The notes beneath the pieces are model-generated. The model searched no databases, was not told the DNA's origin, and was given only the letters and a program-made list of their open reading frames with translations. From contig NZ_LSRP01000080.1 in assembly GCF_001885585.1 (NCBI RefSeq), forward strand, positions 1 through 64,000: a DNA stretch of 64,000 bases. The letters run 5' to 3'. This DNA is from Pararhizobium antarcticum (GTDB lineage: Bacteria > Pseudomonadota > Alphaproteobacteria > Rhizobiales > Rhizobiaceae). The stretch's first letter is position 1. Each line of letters opens with the position of its first letter. A program made the position numbers and the translations under genes. Shown in pieces: positions 57,307 to 64,000 of this stretch.

Positions 57307-58626
57307 ATGAACGGCAGGTTCCGCAACGGAAAATTCGACCCATCGGCGCTGACACGCCGCTCGTTTATCGCATCGACAGTGGCAGGCGGGGCGGCGCTGG
57401 CGCTTTCCGGGCGCACTGCCTTTGCCCAGAGCGGCGACACTCTGAAGGTCGGCTTCATCAGCCCGCGCACCGGCCCGCTGGCGGGCTTCGGCCAGACCGA
57501 CGGCTATGTGCTCGATCTTGCCCGCAAGGCCCTGGCATCGGGCTTTCAGGCCGGTGGAAAGACCTATCAGGTCGAAATCATCGATCAGGACACCCAGTCC
57601 GATCCGTCCCGCGCCGGCCAGCTGGCCAGGGACCTGATCAACAATCAGGGCATCGACCTGATGCTGGCGGTCTCGACGCCGGAAACCATCAACCCGGTAT
57701 CGGACGCCTGCGAAGCGGCCGGCGTCCCCTGCCTTTCCACCGTCATGCCCTGGGAAGCCTGGTATTTCGGACGCGGCGCCAAGCCCGGCGAACCCTCGCC
57801 GTTCAAGTGGACCTATCATTTCGGCTTTGGCGTCGGCGAATTCCACAAGACTTACGTGTCGCAATGGAACCTGATCGAGACCAACAAGAAGGTCGGCGTC
57901 ATGTATCCGAACGACGCCGACGGCAATGCGATCCGCGCCAATCTCGCGCCGCTGCTTGCCAAGGACGGTTTTACCATCGTAGATCCCGGGGCCTATGAAA
58001 CCGGAACCACGGATTTCTCCGCCCAGATCGCGCTGTTCAAGCGCGAAGGCGTGGAGATCTTCTCGTCCTTCCCGATCCCACCGGATTTTGCCGCCTTCTG
58101 GCGCCAGGCCGCACAGCAGGGACTGACCCGCCAGATCAAGATCGCCCAGGTGGCAAAGACCGGGCTGTTCCCGTCCGATATCGAGGCGCTCGGCGATCTC
58201 GGCTTCAACATCTCCAGCGCCGCCTACTGGCACAAGGCCTTCCCTTACAAATCGTCGCTGACCGGTGTGTCCGGCACCGAACTTGCCGATGGCTACGAGA
58301 CAGAGAGCGGCAAGCAGTGGACCCAGCAACTCGGCGCCAGCCTGTCGCTGCTCGATGCCGGCTTCGAGGCCCTGAAGGCCGCGACTGATGCCAAGAGCAA
58401 GGATGCCGTTGCCAAGGCGCTTTCGACGCTGAAGACAACGACCATCGCCGGTGCGGTCGATTTCACCGCAGGCCCGGTTGCCAATGTCTCGCCCGGTCCG
58501 ATTATCGGAACACAGTGGGTCAAGGCACCGGAAGGCTCCAAATTCCCGCTCGATTACGTCGTTACCGAGAACGCCACCGACCCGAATGTTCCGGTCGGCG
58601 CAAGACTCGTCTCTTACAACGGATAA
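57307..58626 (+). CDS. Branched-chain-type (Liv) ABC transporter substrate-binding protein, Tat signal
   Basis: 439 residues; GGGAGGA precedes the ATG. The N-terminus has a twin-arginine signal (TRRSFIASTVAGGAALALSG...AFA). The mature part is a type I periplasmic-binding fold: LKVGFISPRTGPLAGFGQTD, DQDTQSDPSRAGQLARDLIN, and GVMYPNDADGNAIRANLAP. This subclass binds amino acids, amides or aromatic acids. Placement between two aromatic-type aldehyde dehydrogenases suggests a lignin-derived aromatic ligand. The four remaining subunits follow directly. Confidence 0.9.
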   Translation: MNGRFRNGKFDPSALTRRSFIASTVAGGAALALSGRTAFAQSGDTLKVGFISPRTGPLAGFGQTDGYVLDLARKALASGFQAGGKTYQVEIIDQDTQSDPSRAGQLARDLINNQGIDLMLAVSTPETINPVSDACEAAGVPCLSTVMPWEAWYFGRGAKPGEPSPFKWTYHFGFGVGEFHKTYVSQWNLIETNKKVGVMYPNDADGNAIRANLAPLLAKDGFTIVDPGAYETGTTDFSAQIALFKREGVEIFSSFPIPPDFAAFWRQAAQQGLTRQIKIAQVAKTGLFPSDIEALGDLGFNISSAAYWHKAFPYKSSLTGVSGTELADGYETESGKQWTQQLGASLSLLDAGFEALKAATDAKSKDAVAKALSTLKTTTIAGAVDFTAGPVANVSPGPIIGTQWVKAPEGSKFPLDYVVTENATDPNVPVGARLVSYNG

Positions 58627-58632
58627 GGGCCG

Positions 58633-59388
58633 GTGCGGATCGAAACAAACCAGCAGCAGCCGGGAGAAGCCTTTCTCTCGGCAACAGGAATCCACAAGCG
58701 CTTCGGAGCGCTTGTGGTTCTCGACAATGTCGATTTTGCCATGGGCCAAACCGACGCCGTCGGCATCGTCGGGCCGAATGGCGCCGGCAAGACCACTCTG
58801 CTCAGCGTGCTGGCGGGGGCTTTCCCGCCAAGTGACGGGATCATCACGGTCAACGGGCAGAATGTCACCGCCCTTTCGGCGGCAGATCGTTGCCGCTCGG
58901 GGCTGGTGCGCACCCATCAGGTCCCGATACCCTTCAGTGGCATGACCACGTTCGAAAATATCTACGTTGCCGCCGCACACGGCGATGCCGTTGGCCGCGA
59001 CGAGGCCTATGAGCGCGTAATCGACAGCCTGACGCTCTGCGGCATGCTTGGGGTCGCCAACCGGCGCGCCGATACGCTCGGCCTTCTCGACCGCAAGCGC
59101 CTCGAACTGGCGCGGGCGCTGGCGACCAAGCCGAAGCTGATGCTGCTGGATGAAATCGGCGGCGGATTGACCGATGGCGAGGCAAGCGAACTGGTGACGA
59201 CCATTCTCGAATTGCGCCGTCGCGGCATTGGCATCGTCTGGATCGAGCATATCGTCCATATCCTGTTGCAGGTTGCCGAGCGGCTGATCTGCATGGATGC
59301 CGGCCGGATCATTGCGGATGGCGAACCGCGCGCCGTGATGGCCGATGCCGACGTCGTCAAGGCCTATCTCGGAGGCACGCCCGCATGA
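58633..59388 (+). CDS. Liv-type ABC transporter ATP-binding protein (LivG-like)
   Basis: 251 residues with a GTG start 6 nt after the binding-protein stop. Walker A is GPNGAGKTTLL, Walker B LMLLDEIGGGLTDGEASEL, switch His in IVWIEHIVHILL. The ABC signature is degenerate: where LivG has LSYGxQR it reads LGLLDRKRLELARALA. The EIGGGL and WIEH forms are standard in LivG subunits. It overlaps the next ATPase by 4 nt. It couples ATP hydrolysis to import through the LivH/LivM-like permeases. Confidence 0.9.
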   Translation: MRIETNQQQPGEAFLSATGIHKRFGALVVLDNVDFAMGQTDAVGIVGPNGAGKTTLLSVLAGAFPPSDGIITVNGQNVTALSAADRCRSGLVRTHQVPIPFSGMTTFENIYVAAAHGDAVGRDEAYERVIDSLTLCGMLGVANRRADTLGLLDRKRLELARALATKPKLMLLDEIGGGLTDGEASELVTTILELRRRGIGIVWIEHIVHILLQVAERLICMDAGRIIADGEPRAVMADADVVKAYLGGTPA

Positions 59389-60113
59389 CCCTTCTCTCCG
59401 TTCAAAATCTGGATGTCCGCCATGGCCTGCTGCAGGCCGTGCGCGATGTCAGCTTCGATCTTTCCAGGGGCGACGTTCTGGCGCTTGTCGGAGCCAATGG
59501 CGCCGGCAAGACCACCTTGCTGCGCTCGCTCGCCGGCGCACACCTTCCCGCCGCAGGCCGCATCGCGCTCAATGGCCAGGACATGACAAAGGTACCTTCG
59601 CACCAGCGCATCGCCATGGGCATCGCGCTGGTGCCCGAGGGACGTCGCCTGTTCTCACAGATGACCGTCGAGGAAAACCTGCTTCTGGGCAAAACATCGG
59701 GGAGACCCGGTGACTGGACCATCGACCGTGTATTTTCCGCCTTCCCCAATCTCGTTGCCCGCCGACACGCCAAGACCGGCCATCTCTCCGGCGGCGAACA
59801 GCAGGCAACGGCAATCGGCCGTGCCTTGATGAGCAATCCCGACATTCTGCTGCTCGACGAGGTTTCGCTCGGGCTTTCGCCCCTAGTTGTCGACCGCGTC
59901 TATGCGCAGTTGCAGACCCTGCTTACCTCCGGCACCACGATCATTCTGGTCGAACAGGATCTCAGCCGTGCGATGGGCGTCGCCAGCCGCGTCATCTGCA
60001 TGCTGGAAGGGCGCGTCGTGCTCGACAGCCCCGCAGAACAGGTCACGCGCGACGAGGTGACGAAAGCCTATTTCGGCTTGCACCGGGAAAACAATGAAAG
60101 GGTGGCATCGTGA
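59385..60113 (+). CDS. Liv-type ABC transporter ATP-binding protein (LivF-like)
   Basis: 242 residues, starting in the ATGA overlap. Walker A GANGAGKTTLL, Q-loop-like MGIALVPEGRRLFSQMT, signature LSGGEQQATAIGRAL, Walker B ILLLDEVSLGLSPLVVD, switch region ILVEQDLSRAM. The VPEGRRLF block is diagnostic for LivF. It overlaps the LivH-like gene (GTGA). Confidence 0.92.
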   Translation: MTLLSVQNLDVRHGLLQAVRDVSFDLSRGDVLALVGANGAGKTTLLRSLAGAHLPAAGRIALNGQDMTKVPSHQRIAMGIALVPEGRRLFSQMTVEENLLLGKTSGRPGDWTIDRVFSAFPNLVARRHAKTGHLSGGEQQATAIGRALMSNPDILLLDEVSLGLSPLVVDRVYAQLQTLLTSGTTIILVEQDLSRAMGVASRVICMLEGRVVLDSPAEQVTRDEVTKAYFGLHRENNERVAS

Positions 60114-61036
60114 TCGACACGCTGATCCAGGGCATCCTGCTCGGCGGCTATTATGCCGTCATTGCCTGCGGGCTTTCCTTCATGTTTTCCGTCATGCGGA
60201 TCATCAATCTCGCCCATGGCAGTCTCGCAGTCCTCTCTGCCTACGGCCTGTGGCTGCTCGCGTCAGAATTCGGAATTTCACCGTTTCTGGGCCTTCTGAT
60301 CGTGCTACCTGCCATGGCGGCCATCGGCTGGCTGCTGCAACGCTATCTTCTGGAGCGCAGTGCCCGCGGCGGCGCGCTGCTGCCGATCCTCACCACCTTC
60401 GGCCTCGCCATCGTCATCGACAATCTGATGTTCGAGCAGTTCGGCGCCGACACCCGCTCGCTCGCCCCTTTCATCGGCAGCCTGTCCTATGACAGCTGGG
60501 AACTGCCCGGCGGCATCTATGTCGGAAAGCTCGCCGTGATGACCATGGCGACCGCGATCGCCCTTCTCGGCGGGCTGCAGATCTTCCTCAGCCGTTTTGC
60601 GCTTGGTCGCGCCATCCGTGCCACCGCCGAGGATCCCGATACCGCCGGCCTCGTCGGCATCGATGCCCGCAAGGCCAATGCAGTGGCAACCGCCATCGCG
60701 ATGGTCACGGTCGGCATTGCTGGCGCGTTTCTGGCGATGCGGGCGACGTTCGATCCCTATTCCGGCGGTCCGCAACTGCTGTTTGCCTTCGAGGCGGCCG
60801 TCATCGGAGGCGCCGGTTCTCTCTGGGGCACGCTGATCGGCGGCATCGTTCTGGGCCTTGCGCAATCGCTCGGTGCACAGATCCATCCGCAGGGCTTTCT
60901 GATCGGCGGCCATGTCGTTTTCCTGGCAGTCCTGTTTGCCCGATTGTTTCTCATCGGAGCCCCGACCATCGGGACAACAGGCTTTGCAAAAGCCGGCCTC
61001 GCCAGAATTCGCGCCGCCATCCGGAGCACCCCATGA
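60110..61036 (+). CDS. Liv-type ABC transporter permease (LivH-like)
   Basis: 308 residues from a GTG inside the overlap with the previous stop. About eight membrane spans; the N-terminus IQGILLGGYYAVIACGLSFM and MRIINLAHGSLAVLSAYGLW is the LivH pattern, and the late EAAVIGGAGSLWGTLIGGIV matches the conserved permease loop. It overlaps livM-like by 4 nt. Forms the membrane channel with the next protein. Confidence 0.92.
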   Translation: MIDTLIQGILLGGYYAVIACGLSFMFSVMRIINLAHGSLAVLSAYGLWLLASEFGISPFLGLLIVLPAMAAIGWLLQRYLLERSARGGALLPILTTFGLAIVIDNLMFEQFGADTRSLAPFIGSLSYDSWELPGGIYVGKLAVMTMATAIALLGGLQIFLSRFALGRAIRATAEDPDTAGLVGIDARKANAVATAIAMVTVGIAGAFLAMRATFDPYSGGPQLLFAFEAAVIGGAGSLWGTLIGGIVLGLAQSLGAQIHPQGFLIGGHVVFLAVLFARLFLIGAPTIGTTGFAKAGLARIRAAIRSTP

Positions 61037-62067
61037 CCACGATCCCCCAAAGCATTGCCCACGGCATCACCATTGAACGCTGGACGCGCGCCTCACGGCT
61101 GGCACTTGGCGGCGTCGCCATCGCGCTTGTCCTCTTCGCCATCGCCCCGCTGACGCTCGGTGCAGGCGCCATCGACCGACTGACGGCGCTGTTCATCTAC
61201 GTCATCCTCGCTGCCATGTGGAACGCCCTTGCCGGCTTCGGCGGACTTGTGTCGGTCGGCCAGCAGGTTTTCTTCGGCCTTGGTGCCTATTTCACCATCC
61301 GCCTTGCCGATGCCGGGCTCAATCCGTTCCTGTCGCTGTTTGCCGCCGCCCTGATCACCGGCGCGATCTCCCTGCCGCTCTCCTTGTTCATGCTGCGGCT
61401 GAAGGGCGGCGAATTCGCCATCGGCATGTGGGTGATCTCCGCTCTCACCCATATGCTGGTCAATCTCGACCGGCTGATCCAGGGTGAAACCGGGACATCG
61501 CTGATCTCGCTCAACGTCTATGACAGCGGCACCCGCCGGGTCGTCATCTACTGGCTGGCGCTGGCCTCGATGGCCGCCCTGCTCGGCCTTCTCTTCACAC
61601 TCCTGCGCAGCCGTGCTGGTGCCGCCATCCAGGCCATCCGCGACAATGAGGATGCGGCGACGTCGCTCGGCGTGCGCGTCATCGCCACCAAGCGGCTGCT
61701 CTTTGTTCTGGCCGCCTTCGGCATCGCGGTCGCCGGTGCGTTGTGGCTGGCGACAGCCACCACCTTCCAGCCGAAAACCTATTTCAGCGTGCAATGGACC
61801 GCCTACATGATCTTCATGGTGCTGGTCGGTGGCATCGGAAAGTTCGAAGGGGCGATCCTTGGCGCGGTGCTGTTCTTCGTCATCGAAACCTTCTTCGGTG
61901 CGATGGGCGTGTGGTACCTGATCGGCCTTGGTGCAACGGCGGTGCTGTTCTCCCTGTTCCTGCCGCATGGGCTCTGGGGCGAGATCGAACGCCGCTTCGA
62001 CCTGCGCCTGCTGCCGGTGGGCTACCGGGTCAAATTCTCCGGCACGCCTGACACGCCCCGCAACTGA
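61033..62067 (+). CDS. Liv-type ABC transporter permease (LivM-like)
   Basis: 344 residues, about ten membrane segments. LAGFGGLVSVGQQVFFGLGA is the LivM signature, and AIRDNEDAATSLGVRV plus LVGGIGKFEGAILGAVLFFV complete the family blocks. It is the last transporter gene; the short-chain dehydrogenase follows after 41 nt on the same strand. Confidence 0.92.
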   Translation: MTTIPQSIAHGITIERWTRASRLALGGVAIALVLFAIAPLTLGAGAIDRLTALFIYVILAAMWNALAGFGGLVSVGQQVFFGLGAYFTIRLADAGLNPFLSLFAAALITGAISLPLSLFMLRLKGGEFAIGMWVISALTHMLVNLDRLIQGETGTSLISLNVYDSGTRRVVIYWLALASMAALLGLLFTLLRSRAGAAIQAIRDNEDAATSLGVRVIATKRLLFVLAAFGIAVAGALWLATATTFQPKTYFSVQWTAYMIFMVLVGGIGKFEGAILGAVLFFVIETFFGAMGVWYLIGLGATAVLFSLFLPHGLWGEIERRFDLRLLPVGYRVKFSGTPDTPRN

Positions 62068-62108
62068 CACTCCAACAGACTTCAGTTTCTTACAGGAAAG
62101 GTGACGAC

Positions 62109-62894
62109 ATGCTTTTTGGAAAAACGATCCTTGTGACGGGCGTTGCCTCTGGTATCGGCGCGCGCACTGCAGAACTGGCCGGCCAGATGGGTGCCGATGT
62201 CATCGGTGTCGACGTCCGCGAACCGGCAGGCGCCACGACAGCCTTTATCAAGGGAGATCTCTCGACCGCCGCTGGCGTCGCCGACATCGTTGCCCAGTTA
62301 CCCAGTCGTCTCGACGCGCTCGCCAATGTCGCGGGTCTGTCGGGAAATACCGGCATTGTTTCGACGCTGTCGGTCAATTTCTACGGCCTTCGCGCCCTGT
62401 CTGAGGCCGTGGCCCCGCGCATCCGGGAAGGCGGCGCCATCGTCAATGTCGCCTCGATCGCCGGTTATGGCTGGCGTGCCCATCTCGAGCGGGCAAAGAC
62501 GCTGGTCGGGATCGAGGGTTTTCCGGACGTTGGCGCCCTTGCTGCCGAGCATGGCCTGAAGGATGAGGAAGGCTATCCCCTGTCCAAGGAATTGCTTGTC
62601 CTCTGGACCATGCGGGCTGCCCACCTGCCGCTGTTTAGGGATCGCGGCATTCGCGTCAACGCCGCAAGTCCCGGCCCGGTCGAGACCCCGATCCTCAAGC
62701 AGTTCCGCGCCGTGCTCGGGGATGCCAGGGTCGACAGCGACATCACCCGGGTGGGGCGCGCCGGTACGGCAGCCGATATCGCGCCGGCCGTGCTGTTCCT
62801 CTGCTCGGATGGCGCCCGCTGGATCAACGGTACCAATCTGGCAACCGATGGCGGCCTCGAAGCCTCGATCAACGCCGAAGTTCTCGGCTTTTAA
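62109..62894 (+). CDS. Short-chain dehydrogenase, coniferyl-alcohol-dehydrogenase-like
   Basis: 261 residues; GGAAAGG precedes the ATG. Rossmann motif TGVASGIGARTAEL, catalytic Ser in NVASIAGYGWRAHLERAK, catalytic Tyr-x3-Lys in YPLSKELLV, and PGPVETPI after the active site. A long insertion between Ser and Tyr and the N-terminal GKTILVTG are like the 3-alpha-hydroxysteroid/coniferyl-alcohol dehydrogenase subgroup. It would oxidise an aromatic alcohol to the aldehyde, the substrate of the adjacent aldehyde dehydrogenase. The specific substrate is inferred. Confidence 0.85.
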   Translation: MLFGKTILVTGVASGIGARTAELAGQMGADVIGVDVREPAGATTAFIKGDLSTAAGVADIVAQLPSRLDALANVAGLSGNTGIVSTLSVNFYGLRALSEAVAPRIREGGAIVNVASIAGYGWRAHLERAKTLVGIEGFPDVGALAAEHGLKDEEGYPLSKELLVLWTMRAAHLPLFRDRGIRVNAASPGPVETPILKQFRAVLGDARVDSDITRVGRAGTAADIAPAVLFLCSDGARWINGTNLATDGGLEASINAEVLGF

Positions 62895-62917
62895 TGTCCT
62901 TTTCTCAGGAGACTTTC

Positions 62918-64000
62918 ATGACCATCAACCTGCTCATCAATGGCACGGACCGTGCGGCGGCAAGTGGCCGGACCTATGACCGGCTGGACCCGTTCACCGG
63001 AAAGCTGGCGAGCCGCGCCGCCGCCGCCGGCCTTGATGATGTCACGGCCGCGATCGAAGCCGCAGCCGCCGCCTTTCCCGCATGGTCCAAGACCGGTCCG
63101 GGCGCACGCCGTGCGCTCTTGCTCAAGGCCGCCGATATCCTCGACAGCAAGGTCGGCGAATTCACCCAGTTGATGATGGAGGAAACGGGCGCCACGGCTC
63201 CTTGGGCCGGCTTCAATGTCAAGCTGGCGGCGAACGTCCTGCGCGAGGCGGCGTCGATGACGACGCAGATTTCCGGCGAGATCATCCCTGCCGACAAGCC
63301 GGGAACGCTCGCCATGGGCGTGCGCCAGGCAGCCGGCGTCTGCCTGGCCATCGCCCCCTGGAACGCGCCTGTTATCCTCGCCACCCGTGCCGTCGCCATG
63401 CCGATCGCCTGCGGCAACACCGTCATCTTGAAGGCGTCGGAGCAATGCCCCGGCACCCACCGGCTGATCGCCACGGCGCTCACCGAAGCCGGCCTGCCCG
63501 CCGGTGTCATCAATGTCATCACCAATGCGCCCGAGGATGCAGCTGATATCGTCGCCAGCCTGATTGCCCACCCGGCCGTTCGCCGCGTCAATTTCACCGG
63601 CTCCACCAAGGTTGGCAAGATCATCGCCAAGCTTTGCGGCGAGCATCTGAAGCCCGCCCTTCTCGAACTCGGCGGCAAGGCTCCGCTGGTCATTCTCGAC
63701 GACGCCGATATCGACGGCGCGGTCAATGCCGCGATCTTCGGTTCGTTCATGCACCAGGGCCAGATCTGCATGTCGACCGAGCGCATCATCGTCGATCAGG
63801 CCATCGCCAATGAGTTTGTTGCCAAGCTTGCCGCCCGCGCCTCAAAGCTTCCGGCCGGCGATCCCCGTGGCCATGTCGTGCTCGGTTCGCTGATCAGCCT
63901 CGAGGCGGCAAAAAAGATGGACGACCTGATTGCGGATGCCACCGCCAAGGGCGCCACGCTCGTCGCCGGCGGCAAACGCACCGGCACCGTCGTGGAAGCG
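62918..64000 (+). CDS. Aldehyde dehydrogenase (aromatic aldehyde type), copy 2, cut by window end
   Basis: Frame open from the ATG at 62918 (CAGGAGA upstream) to the last base: 361 codons of an expected ~480. Motifs are GVCLAIAPWNAPVILATRAV, NFTGSTKVGKII, general-base Glu in LELGGKAP and nucleophile Cys in HQGQICMSTERI. It is highly similar over its length to the enzyme at 55791-57224, differing mainly at the ends, so it is a paralogue from duplication. It follows the alcohol dehydrogenase by 23 nt; the pair would convert an aromatic alcohol through the aldehyde to the acid. Confidence 0.92.
   Translation, partial: MTINLLINGTDRAAASGRTYDRLDPFTGKLASRAAAAGLDDVTAAIEAAAAAFPAWSKTGPGARRALLLKAADILDSKVGEFTQLMMEETGATAPWAGFNVKLAANVLREAASMTTQISGEIIPADKPGTLAMGVRQAAGVCLAIAPWNAPVILATRAVAMPIACGNTVILKASEQCPGTHRLIATALTEAGLPAGVINVITNAPEDAADIVASLIAHPAVRRVNFTGSTKVGKIIAKLCGEHLKPALLELGGKAPLVILDDADIDGAVNAAIFGSFMHQGQICMSTERIIVDQAIANEFVAKLAARASKLPAGDPRGHVVLGSLISLEAAKKMDDLIADATAKGATLVAGGKRTGTVVEA

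Noticed and set aside
57187-59259. 690-codon open frame on the minus strand
   Set aside because: Antisense to the Liv binding-protein and ATPase genes; no family similarity.
62891-63789. Two long minus-strand frames near the right edge
   Set aside because: Both are antisense to the truncated aldehyde dehydrogenase starting at 62918, whose motifs are unmistakable.

Overview
The window looks like chromosome or chromid DNA of a Rhizobiaceae-type alphaproteobacterium (Rhizobium, Agrobacterium, Ensifer or Neorhizobium relatives). Supporting signs are a GC-rich composition, dense operons with ATGA/GTGA/TTGA start-stop overlaps, an EcfG-type general-stress promoter before katE, an AraC-type pobR divergent from pobA, an HWE-family histidine kinase, and a small RNA with three hairpins that each show CCTCCTCCC in the loop, as in the alphaproteobacterial alpha-r14/NfeR1 family. 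These are family-level reasons; no 16S or tRNA gene is present to settle the genus. I found no prophage, CRISPR array, rRNA or tRNA.

Layout. 1-250: tail of an IS5-type transposase cut by the window edge. 529-12044: an AraC regulator facing a large minus-strand block that runs MalT-like LuxR regulator, hydantoinase/oxoprolinase B and A, then a four-gene spermidine/putrescine-type ABC importer; probably uptake and hydrolysis of a cyclic amide or related N-compound. 12332-15643: BrkB/YihY membrane protein and a large MscS-family channel. 15995-18778: NitT/TauT-type ABC importer with a palindromic intergenic repeat. 19264-26537: phosphate acetyl/butyryltransferase, acetate kinase, phosphoketolase and a P-type cation ATPase, tightly packed, preceded by a 13-nt tandem repeat array; this is a phosphoketolase shunt giving acetyl-phosphate, acetyl-CoA and ATP.

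26886-36964 is the most unusual part: a cytochrome b561, a stand-alone RibD-type reductase, a minus-strand operon (BchC-like dehydrogenase, diverged PTPS/QueD-fold protein, GT4 glycosyltransferase, methyltransferase) and a divergent plus-strand operon (GTP cyclohydrolase II with a degenerate DHBP-synthase-like N-terminus, CDP-alcohol phosphatidyltransferase, FkbM methyltransferase), followed by a flippase-like membrane protein and a membrane sulfatase/LtaS-like enzyme. Together they suggest synthesis, glycosylation and perhaps envelope attachment of a GTP-derived pyrimidine, pterin or flavin-like compound. I know of no described pathway with this gene set.

37219-43309: secreted PHB-depolymerase-like esterase, then a stress module (katE with EcfG promoter, DUF892 ferritin-like protein, small acidic protein after a terminator) and an HWE histidine kinase broken by a one-base frameshift. 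43646-52389: small hypothetical genes, the alpha-r14-like sRNA, and a coupled alpha-2-macroglobulin/PBP1C pair. 52443-64000: aromatic catabolism, with pobR/pobA, another AraC regulator, two paralogous aldehyde dehydrogenases flanking a complete Liv-type ABC importer, and a short-chain dehydrogenase like coniferyl-alcohol dehydrogenase. The second aldehyde dehydrogenase runs off the right edge.
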